Shown here: piece after piece, positions 42,233-48,608 of the stretch
How the letters are laid out: every line of letters starts with the position of its first letter
Position numbering within the stretch: the first letter of the stretch is position 1
Notes under the pieces: generated by a model
The model's database searches: none
What the model was told of the DNA's origin: nothing
What the model saw: only the letters and a program-made list of their open reading frames with translations
Made by a program: the position numbers and the translations under genes
Assembly: GCA_964570685.1 (NCBI GenBank)
Contig: CAZMZC010000022.1
Coordinates: 1-48,608, forward strand
Source: UBA1189 sp964570685
Lineage (GTDB): Bacteria; Bacteroidota; Bacteroidia; Bacteroidales; Bacteroidaceae
Reading direction: 5' to 3'
Length of the DNA stretch: 48,608 nt

Positions 42233-42412
42233 ATGAAAAGGAATAAGCGTCAAGGCATCACACTCAACGATTACATGAAAGCTGCCAACCGAGGTAGTCG
42301 CGAGGCCGAGCAAGAATTGCTGGGTCCTGGTTTTCATTCCGCTCACCGTATACATCGGTCAAAGAAGACCTATACACGCAAGATGAAACATAAAGGTCGT
42401 GGGTTGGAATGA
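42233..42412 (+). CDS. Small basic protein, unknown function
   Basis: A 59-residue protein beginning MKRNKRQGITLNDYMKAANR; an in-frame start 27 bp upstream overlaps the promoter region. It is rich in Lys, Arg and His, with YMKAANRGSREAEQELLGPGFHSAHRIHRSKKTY. I recall similar short proteins of this pattern in Bacteroides genomes, all without assigned function. The charge suggests binding to RNA or DNA, but there is no motif to prove it. A strong terminator follows. Confidence 0.65.
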   Translation: MKRNKRQGITLNDYMKAANRGSREAEQELLGPGFHSAHRIHRSKKTYTRKMKHKGRGLE

Positions 42413-42451
42413 TATATCGATAGGAGTCAGGGCTGTAGGGTTTCAAGAGAG

Positions 42452-42488
42452 AACATCATCGCAATGCACGCATTGCGATGATGTTTGT
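42452..42488. terminator. Bidirectional terminator between the small gene and maeB
   Basis: AACATCATCGCAATGC (42452-42467) pairs perfectly with its reverse complement at 42470-42485, with two bases between. A T-run follows on the plus strand (42484-42486). It lies between the convergent small gene and maeB. Confidence 0.75.
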
Positions 42489-42533
42489 ATATACGGTTAT
42501 CGTTCAAGCGATATTCGTAGGGTGAAGCAGGGA

Positions 42534-44822
42534 TTATTGCTCTTTCTTCTTCTTCTCCACGATAGCGTCAATCACGGCTATGGCTGTGATGTTGACGATG
42601 TCGCGTACCGAAGCTTCCCAGTCGGTGAAGTGGATAGGCTTGTTCAGACCCATTTGGATGGGGCCGATGACTTCGCTGTTGTCGCCCATCATCTGGATGA
42701 ACTGGTAGGCTTGGTTGGCACTGGAGAGGTTGGGGAACACGAGGGTGTTGACCTCCTTGCCATAGAGCTTGTTGAAAGAGAATTTTTCATCGCGCAACTG
42801 GCTGTTGAGGGCGAATTTTACCTGCATCTCACCATCCACATCCCATTCGGGGTGCTCACGATGTAGGTAGTCTACAGCTTCGTGTACGGCAGCAGGACTA
42901 CCGGTAGTGTCGGTGCCGAAGTTGGAGTATGAGAGCATGGCCATCACAGGCTTGTGGTTAAAGAACTGCACGGTGTGGTTGGCCAGGCGAGCTATGTCGA
43001 TGAGGGTGTCGGTGTCGGGATGACGATTGATGAGGGTATCGGCGAGGAAGAGCGTTCCCTTCTTGCCATTCACAATATGCATGGTGCCGAAGGTGCTGAA
43101 CTCGTCGCGCACACCAATAACCTCCTTGGCCACCTTGATTGTGTTGCTGTACTTGGTATACAGACCGGTGATGAAGGCGTCGGCCTCGCCCGTCTCTACC
43201 ATCATCATGCCGAAGTAGTTGCGTTCAAACATCTTGTCGTTTGACTCTTGGTAGTTGGCTCCTTGGCGGGCACGCTTCTCGGTGAGGATGCGGGCATAGC
43301 GCTCGCGGCGCTCGGCCTCGCGGTCGTGACGGAGGTTGATGATCTCGATGCCTTCGAGGCTGAGGTCAAGCTCCTTGGCCAGCTTCTCGATGCGCTCGTC
43401 GTTACCCAAGAGGATGGGGTGGCAGATACCTTCGGCCTTGGCCTCTACGGCAGCCTTGAGCATAGTGGGGTGGATACCTTCGGCGAAGACTACACGCTGG
43501 GGATTGCTGCGTGCGGTATCGTAGAGCTGGCGGGTGAGCTTGCTCTCCTGACCCATAAGCTCGCGCAGCTGGGTGGCATAGGCTTCCCAGTCGGTGATGG
43601 GCTTGCGGGCTACACCACTCTCCATAGCGGCCTTGGCTACAGCCATAGACACATGGGTGATGAGGCGCGGGTCTACAGGCTTGGGAATGAAGTATGAGGG
43701 ACCGAAGGTGAGGTTGTTCACATGGTAGGCTTCGTTCACTACATCGGGCACGGGCTGCTTGGCCAGGTCGGCGATGGCGTGTACGGCGGCCAGCTTCATC
43801 TCCTCATTGATGGCCGTAGCTTGTGTGTCGAGAGCACCGCGGAAGATGTAGGGGAATCCGATGACGTTGTTGATTTGGTTCGGATAGTCGGAGCGGCCTG
43901 TGGCCATCAACACATCGGGGCGTGAGGCCATAGCGTCCTCGTATGAAATCTCGGGCGTGGGGTTGGCCAAGGCGAATACGATAGGCATGGCGGCCATGGA
44001 GCGCACCATATCTTGCGTGAGTACGTTGCCACGTGAGAGGCCGAGGAATACGTCGGCACCCTTGATGGCCTCTTCGAGGGTATGTACGTCGCGGCGGTCG
44101 GTGGCGAAGTACTTCTTCTCCTCGGTGAGGTTGGGGCGGTCGCTGGTGATGACGCCCTTGCTGTCGAGCATGAGGATATTCTCGCGGCGAGCACCGAGAG
44201 CCACATACAGCTTGGTGCATGAGATGGCCGATGCACCGGCACCGTTGACCACAATCTTTACCTCGTCAATCTTCTTGCCAGCTACCTGCAGGGCATTGAC
44301 AAGACCTGCCGAAGAGATGATGGCCGTGCCGTGCTGGTCGTCGTGCATCACGGGGATGTCGAGTTCGGCCTTGAGGCGGCGCTCAATCTCGAAGCACTCG
44401 GGGGCCTTGATGTCCTCCAGATTGATACCTCCGAAGGTGGGGGCGATGGCTTTGACGGCCTGGATGAACTTCTCAGGGTCTTTCTCGTCGACCTCGATGT
44501 CAAACACGTCGATGCCTGCATATATTTTAAATAGGAGTCCCTTGCCCTCCATCACGGGTTTTCCGGCCAGTGTGCCTATGTCGCCAAGTCCCAGCACGGC
44601 GGTACCGTTAGAAATTACGGCCACGAGGTTGCCCTTCGCGGTATAGTCGTAGGCGGTCTGCGGGTTCTTTTCGATTTCGAGACAAGGCTCTGCTACACCA
44701 GGTGAATAGGCGAGCGAGAGGTCGGTCTGTGTACTGTAAGGTTTAGTGGGAACGACTTCAATCTTTCCCGGCTTGCCCTGCGAATGATACAGCAAGGCAG
44801 CCTCTTTGGTTATCTTTGTCAT
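42534..44822 (-). CDS. maeB: NADP-dependent malic enzyme with phosphotransacetylase-like domain
   Basis: A 762-residue fusion like E. coli MaeB (759). The malic enzyme part (about 1-410) decarboxylates malate to pyruvate with NADP. It shows YSPGVAEPC, GNLVAVISNGTAVLGLGDIG, the metal-binding region NLEDIKAPECFEIE, and HDDQHGTAI; the nucleotide fold is NGAGASAISCTKLYVALG. The C-terminal part (about 430-760) is homologous to phosphate acetyltransferase (GDNSEVIGPIQMGLNKPIH) and is thought to bind acetyl-CoA for control rather than catalysis. The gene is divergent from rlmD across a shared palindromic promoter. Confidence 0.96.
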   Translation of the reverse strand: MTKITKEAALLYHSQGKPGKIEVVPTKPYSTQTDLSLAYSPGVAEPCLEIEKNPQTAYDYTAKGNLVAVISNGTAVLGLGDIGTLAGKPVMEGKGLLFKIYAGIDVFDIEVDEKDPEKFIQAVKAIAPTFGGINLEDIKAPECFEIERRLKAELDIPVMHDDQHGTAIISSAGLVNALQVAGKKIDEVKIVVNGAGASAISCTKLYVALGARRENILMLDSKGVITSDRPNLTEEKKYFATDRRDVHTLEEAIKGADVFLGLSRGNVLTQDMVRSMAAMPIVFALANPTPEISYEDAMASRPDVLMATGRSDYPNQINNVIGFPYIFRGALDTQATAINEEMKLAAVHAIADLAKQPVPDVVNEAYHVNNLTFGPSYFIPKPVDPRLITHVSMAVAKAAMESGVARKPITDWEAYATQLRELMGQESKLTRQLYDTARSNPQRVVFAEGIHPTMLKAAVEAKAEGICHPILLGNDERIEKLAKELDLSLEGIEIINLRHDREAERRERYARILTEKRARQGANYQESNDKMFERNYFGMMMVETGEADAFITGLYTKYSNTIKVAKEVIGVRDEFSTFGTMHIVNGKKGTLFLADTLINRHPDTDTLIDIARLANHTVQFFNHKPVMAMLSYSNFGTDTTGSPAAVHEAVDYLHREHPEWDVDGEMQVKFALNSQLRDEKFSFNKLYGKEVNTLVFPNLSSANQAYQFIQMMGDNSEVIGPIQMGLNKPIHFTDWEASVRDIVNITAIAVIDAIVEKKKKEQ

Positions 44823-44854
44823 ACCTTTATATAACTTAAAAACTAATACAAGTG

Positions 44855-44902
44855 CAAAATTAGTGTAAAATTTCGCTTAACCGAAATTTTACACTAATTT
44901 TG
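44855..44902. promoter_or_regulatory. Palindromic divergent promoter of maeB and rlmD
   Basis: The left arm (44855-44875, begins CAAAATTAGTG) is the exact reverse complement of the right arm (44882-44902), 21 bp each, with CTTAAC between. Each arm ends in a -7 element TAATTTTG: 44895-44902 (+, for rlmD) and 44862-44855 (-, for maeB). Each has TTTC as -33 box at 20-bp spacing (44871-44874 for plus, 44886-44883 for minus), so the two promoters overlap and mirror each other. Both give leaders of about 20-26 bases. Confidence 0.8.
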
Positions 44903-44928
44903 TCTTTACTTAGTAAAAAAAAGTATCG

Positions 44929-46380
44929 ATGGCAAGAAAAAAAAAGGAACTCCCCCTGCTGGAGAAGGTAACTATAACTGACGTGGCTGCCGAAGGGAAG
45001 GCTTTGGCGCGTGTGAATGATATGGTAGTATTTGTACCTTATGTGGTACCAGGAGATGTTGTGGACTTGCAAGTGAAGCGCAAGAAGCACAGCTATGCTG
45101 AGGCTGTGGCTGTAAGGGTTCACGAGTATTCGCCCTTGCGTAGCGAGCCCTTCTGCAAGCATTTTGGTGTATGTGGCGGTTGTAAGTGGCAATGCCTCAA
45201 GTATGAGGACCAGTTGCGCTACAAACAGAAACAGGTGACCGATAATCTTACTCGTATCGGCAAGATTGACCTTCCTGAGATATCGCCTATCCTTGGTTCG
45301 GAGCAGACACGCGAGTACCGCAACAAACTGGAGTTTACCTTCAGCAACAAGCGTTGGCTCACACAGGAAGAGGTGGAGAGGAATGTCAAGTATGACCAGA
45401 TGAATGCCGTGGGATTCCATATCCCCGGAGCCTTCGACAAGGTGCTTGCCATCGACGAATGCCACCTGATGGATGATATCTGCAACCGTATTCGCAATGG
45501 GGTGCGCGACTATGCCTGTGAGCACCACTACACCTTCTTCGACCTGCGCAGTCAGGAGGGTATGCTCAGAAATATGATGATAAGGAGAGTGGAGGAAGCG
45601 GCCCCCCTCGATATTTCTCCCAAGGGTGCCCCTGGCCTTATGGTTGTGATGCAATTCAAAATTATAGATTCTGCCGAGGAGGCGCAGATGAAGCAATTGC
45701 TGCAATATATGGCCGATACGTGGCCTGAGATTACCTCGCTCATGTATGTTATCAACAACAAGTGCAACGATACTATAGGCGACTTGCCTGTACATACCTT
45801 CAAAGGCGATGATCATATCATAGAGGAGATGGAGGGCCTGAAGTTTAAGGTGGGTCCCAAGTCATTCTATCAGACCAACACCCGTCAAGCCTATAATCTA
45901 TATAAGGTAGCACGTGAGTTTGCCGGTCTCACTGGCAATGAACTCGTCTATGATCTCTATACGGGGACGGGTACGATTGCCAACTTTGTGTCGCGCAAGG
46001 CCCGTCAGGTTATTGGTATAGAGTATGTGCCCGAGGCTATCGAGGATGCCAAGGTGAACTCGGCTATCAATGATATTGACAACACGCTCTTCTTTGCAGG
46101 CGACATGAAGGATGTCCTCAATCAGGAGTTTATCAATGAGTATGGTCGCCCCGATGTTATCATTACCGACCCACCACGTACCGGTATGCACAATGATGTG
46201 ATTGATACCATTCTCTTTGCTGAACCCAAGCGCATCGTATACGTGAGTTGTAATCCCGCCACACAAGCTCGCGACCTTAGTCTGCTTGATGTGAAATATA
46301 GAGTGACTCGTGTACAGCCCGTTGATATGTTCCCTCATACTCATCATGTGGAGAACGTGGTACTGTTGGAGCTGAAATAA
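44929..46380 (+). CDS. rlmD: 23S rRNA (uracil-5)-methyltransferase, RlmD-like
   Basis: A 483-residue class I methyltransferase of the RumA/RlmD group that makes 5-methyluridine in 23S rRNA. An N-terminal TRAM domain (about 7-66) is followed by the iron-sulphur Cys cluster C-x5-C-x2-C (C76, C82, C85) plus a later Cys in DECHLMDD, then the SAM-binding fold (LVYDLYTGTGTIANFVS) and the catalytic region TDPPRTGM and VSCNPATQARDL with the nucleophilic Cys at about 441. The exact target uridine is not proven by sequence alone. The GH20 gene follows 43 bp downstream and may be co-transcribed. Confidence 0.93.
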   Translation: MARKKKELPLLEKVTITDVAAEGKALARVNDMVVFVPYVVPGDVVDLQVKRKKHSYAEAVAVRVHEYSPLRSEPFCKHFGVCGGCKWQCLKYEDQLRYKQKQVTDNLTRIGKIDLPEISPILGSEQTREYRNKLEFTFSNKRWLTQEEVERNVKYDQMNAVGFHIPGAFDKVLAIDECHLMDDICNRIRNGVRDYACEHHYTFFDLRSQEGMLRNMMIRRVEEAAPLDISPKGAPGLMVVMQFKIIDSAEEAQMKQLLQYMADTWPEITSLMYVINNKCNDTIGDLPVHTFKGDDHIIEEMEGLKFKVGPKSFYQTNTRQAYNLYKVAREFAGLTGNELVYDLYTGTGTIANFVSRKARQVIGIEYVPEAIEDAKVNSAINDIDNTLFFAGDMKDVLNQEFINEYGRPDVIITDPPRTGMHNDVIDTILFAEPKRIVYVSCNPATQARDLSLLDVKYRVTRVQPVDMFPHTHHVENVVLLELK

Positions 46381-46423
46381 CGAACCGATGCCTCCTATGT
46401 AATGGAGGTGTAATATTGCTTTC

Positions 46424-48478
46424 ATGAAAAAACTGCTTTCGGTGACCCTGTGGCTGTTGTGTCTTGCATTTGCTGGGTGTCAGCATGAAGAAAAGTCTTT
46501 GTCGGTAATCCCTATGCCATTGGACGTGGATTTGCAGAAGGGGACATTCGTGCTGGATGGTGATACAAAGCTATGGATTGAGGCTCCCGAAGAAGACTGG
46601 ACTATCTTGCAAGAGTGTGTGATCCGCTCGCCTTTGAAGTTGGAACTGGCAACCGAAAGACCAGTCTACAATGCGGTAATACTCGAGGTTGTAGATTCAT
46701 TGGTACAGTTAAGTAACCCCGAAGGTTATACGATGACAGTGACAAAGGGTGGGGTAGTGGTGCAGGCCTTGTCTGGAGCAGGGCTCTTCTATGCAGTGCA
46801 GACCTTGCTGCAGATGATGGATGAGGGGCGTGTGCCGCTGGGATGCATTGTGGATGAGCCACGATTGGCCTATCGGGGAATGATGCTCGATGTGTCGCGT
46901 CACTTTTTTGGAGTGGACTTTGTGAAAAAGCAGATTGATGCGATGGCCTGCTATAAGCTCAACCATCTGCACCTGCATTTGACCGATGCTGCTGGGTGGC
47001 GAGTGGAGATAAAGCGTTATCCCCGCCTGACGGAGTTGGCCGCATGGCGCACACATGCCTTGTGGAAAGATTGGTGGAACAGTGAACGCCGGTATGCCGA
47101 AGAGGGTACGGAACAGGCTCATGGGGGATATTACACGCAGGAGCAGATTCGTGAGATTGTAGAGTATGCCCGTAAACATTATATTACTGTGATTCCTGAG
47201 ATAGAGATGCCGTCTCATTCCGAAGAGGTGCTTGCTGCCTATCCCGAGCTTTCGTGCTCGCAATTACCCTATCATGATTCTGATTTCTGTGTGGGCAACG
47301 AGCAGGTGTTTGAGTTTATCGAAAATGTACTGACCGAGGTGATGGAGCTGTTTCCCTCTCAATATATTCATATAGGTGGTGATGAGGCCAGCAAGCAGTC
47401 GTGGAAGAACTGTCCACGTTGCTTGGCTCGTATGAATGCTGAGGGGTTGGCTAGTGTGGATGAACTGCAGAGCTATATGATACGTCATGTAGAAGCCTTC
47501 TTGAATGAACATGGGCGCAGCCTGCTGGGATGGGATGAGATACTCGATGGGGGCTTGGCACCGAATGCAACGGTGATGTCGTGGCGTGGCGCCGAAGGAG
47601 GCCTCAAGGCTATGGCTATGGGGCATCGTGCTATCATGACACCGGGCGAGTATTGCTATCTCGATGCTTATCAAGATGCACCACACACACAGCCCGAAGC
47701 TTTCGGAGGCTATTTGACATTACAGAAGGTGTATTCGTACAATCCTGTGCCCGATACGCTTTCGGTTAGTCAAAGGGATCTGCTCTATGGTGTGCAGGGA
47801 AATCTGTTTGCTGAGTATATTCCCACTGAGGAGCATCTGGAGTATATGGCCTATCCTCGTATGTTGGCATTGGCCGAGGTGGCGTGGAGTGTGCCGGAGA
47901 ATAAGGACTATGAGGGCTTCCGCATCCGTGCTTTGGAGGCTGTCGATGAGTTGTGTGCCAAGGGATACAACCCTTTCGATTTGCGTACTGAAGTGGGTAA
48001 TCGCCCTGGCGCCGATGAGCCGATAAAGCATCTTGGGGTAGGTAAACATGTGGCCTATGTTGATGGCTCGGCCTACTATAGTGGTTGTACGGCTGGCGGA
48101 GATAGTGCTTTGGTCGATGGGCTCCGTGGCGGGTGGACCTATGGTGACAAGCGTTGGCAGGGATTCTTGGGGCGTAAGGGGGTAGATGTAGTCATCGACC
48201 TCGGTGAGCTGATGCCTGTAGCTGCTGTCAGCGCTGATTTTATGCAGATATGTGGCCCGGGTGTGTTTATGCCTGCGCAAATAATTATATCTTCTTCTCT
48301 TGATGGAGAAAACTTTTCCGAACTGAAACGTATCGATAACGAAGTGGTGCGGGATGACGCCGTCACCTTCAAGGCCTTTGGTTGGGACGGATGCATTGAT
48401 GCACGCTATATACGTTATCAGGCTGTCCGTAGTGACTTTGGCGGTTTCCTGTTTGTAGATGAGGTCGTGGTTAACTGA
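46424..48478 (+). CDS. GH20 beta-N-acetylhexosaminidase lipoprotein
   Basis: A 684-residue lipoprotein: signal peptide ending in LAFAGC (C19), a GH20b N-terminal domain (about 25-145), the GH20 barrel (about 148-500) and a C-terminal beta-sandwich of the F5/8 or CHB_HEX_C kind (about 540-684). The catalytic Asp-Glu pair is in YIHIGGDEASKQSW (D320, E321). LAYRGMMLDVSRHFF (R151), HLHLHLTDAAGWRVE and the active-site GWDEIL are intact. It releases terminal N-acetylglucosamine or N-acetylgalactosamine from glycans, for example host mucin or its own peptidoglycan; the substrate is inferred. The protein is anchored in a membrane, probably on the outer side. Confidence 0.95.
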   Translation: MKKLLSVTLWLLCLAFAGCQHEEKSLSVIPMPLDVDLQKGTFVLDGDTKLWIEAPEEDWTILQECVIRSPLKLELATERPVYNAVILEVVDSLVQLSNPEGYTMTVTKGGVVVQALSGAGLFYAVQTLLQMMDEGRVPLGCIVDEPRLAYRGMMLDVSRHFFGVDFVKKQIDAMACYKLNHLHLHLTDAAGWRVEIKRYPRLTELAAWRTHALWKDWWNSERRYAEEGTEQAHGGYYTQEQIREIVEYARKHYITVIPEIEMPSHSEEVLAAYPELSCSQLPYHDSDFCVGNEQVFEFIENVLTEVMELFPSQYIHIGGDEASKQSWKNCPRCLARMNAEGLASVDELQSYMIRHVEAFLNEHGRSLLGWDEILDGGLAPNATVMSWRGAEGGLKAMAMGHRAIMTPGEYCYLDAYQDAPHTQPEAFGGYLTLQKVYSYNPVPDTLSVSQRDLLYGVQGNLFAEYIPTEEHLEYMAYPRMLALAEVAWSVPENKDYEGFRIRALEAVDELCAKGYNPFDLRTEVGNRPGADEPIKHLGVGKHVAYVDGSAYYSGCTAGGDSALVDGLRGGWTYGDKRWQGFLGRKGVDVVIDLGELMPVAAVSADFMQICGPGVFMPAQIIISSSLDGENFSELKRIDNEVVRDDAVTFKAFGWDGCIDARYIRYQAVRSDFGGFLFVDEVVVN

Positions 48479-48511
48479 AGCGTTTGTTGTAAGTTGCCAG
48501 TGTTAGGTTTA

Positions 48512-48544
48512 AAATAAAAAAGAGGCCTAATGCCTTAGACCTCT
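48512..48544 (-). terminator. Terminator of the tRNA-Gly transcript
   Basis: AGAGGCCTAA (48521-48530) pairs with TTAGACCTCT (48535-48544) with one mismatch, around TGCC. Read on the minus strand it is followed at once by TTTTTTATTTTA, a classic intrinsic terminator, 11 bp downstream of the tRNA. Confidence 0.8.
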
Positions 48545-48555
48545 AATAGCTTGTG

Positions 48556-48608
48556 AGCGGAAAACGAGACTCGAACTCGCGACCCCAACCTTGGCAAGGT
48601 TGTGCTCT
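48556..48608 (-). tRNA. tRNA-Gly (anticodon GCC), 3' part, cut by window end
   Basis: The minus strand reads from the D-stem region through an anticodon loop TTGCCAA (anticodon GCC, so glycine), the variable loop, the T-arm GAGTTCGAGTCTC region, and the 3' acceptor strand TTTCCGC with discriminator T. No CCA is encoded. The 5' acceptor strand and D-arm lie beyond the window. Confidence 0.93.

Noticed and set aside
44860..45816. 318-codon frame antisense to rlmD
   Set aside because: It lies opposite a well-recognised enzyme gene, and its start covers the shared promoter; it is a coding shadow.

Overview
The window looks like a chromosomal segment of a member of the Bacteroidales (Bacteroides/Prevotella-like). 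The reasons are the genes themselves (a hybrid two-component regulator with beta-propeller sensor, GH28 and GH20 lipoproteins, a BspA-type leucine-rich-repeat protein, DUF4861, a DUF5112/DUF5113-like kinase) and repeated promoters of the Bacteroidetes type (TTTG, 19-20 bp, TAnnTTTG). Most of the window is housekeeping DNA in short operons on both strands. I see no prophage, integrase, transposase, plasmid gene or CRISPR array.

Left part (1-14 kb): the 3' end of a 2-keto-3-deoxygluconate kinase gene and a KDPG aldolase gene (+), then a minus-strand group trmD-pyrB-pyrI, flavin reductase, outer-membrane barrel protein and an AddB-like Fe-S nuclease, then a YidE/AspT-type transporter. A second minus-strand operon holds a GH28 polygalacturonase lipoprotein, a DUF4861 protein and a phosphoglycolate-phosphatase-like gene. 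GH28, KdgK and KDPG aldolase together suggest pectin/uronate use.

Middle (13.5-32 kb): a tetrapyrrole-methylase (RsmI-like) gene, an OmpH/Skp lipoprotein gene, a small membrane protein gene and pepD, followed by about 2.3 kb almost without genes (16.8-19.1 kb). That stretch holds several nested inverted repeats and one truncated leucine-rich-repeat gene. Then come pheT, a yebC-family gene, a C_GCAxxG_C_C redox protein, a winged-helix protein, rpe, comEC and rfbC (+), and a 4-kb hybrid two-component regulator and a cysteine synthase (-).

Right part (32-48.6 kb): an 860-bp spacer with a 22-bp-period array of CACCGCGGTG palindromes, a UvrD/PcrA helicase, an aldo/keto reductase, a very long protein with two kinase-like modules, clpC (-), a small conserved protein, maeB (-) and rlmD (+) sharing one mirror-symmetric divergent promoter, a GH20 hexosaminidase lipoprotein, and the 3' part of a tRNA-Gly(GCC) gene (-).

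The most notable signals are non-coding: the palindrome array near 32.1 kb, the three-tier inverted repeat at 17.2-17.4 kb, the hairpin cluster at 18.55-18.9 kb, and the palindromic divergent promoter at 44.86-44.90 kb. All functional calls are from reading translations and motifs by eye; no database search was run.
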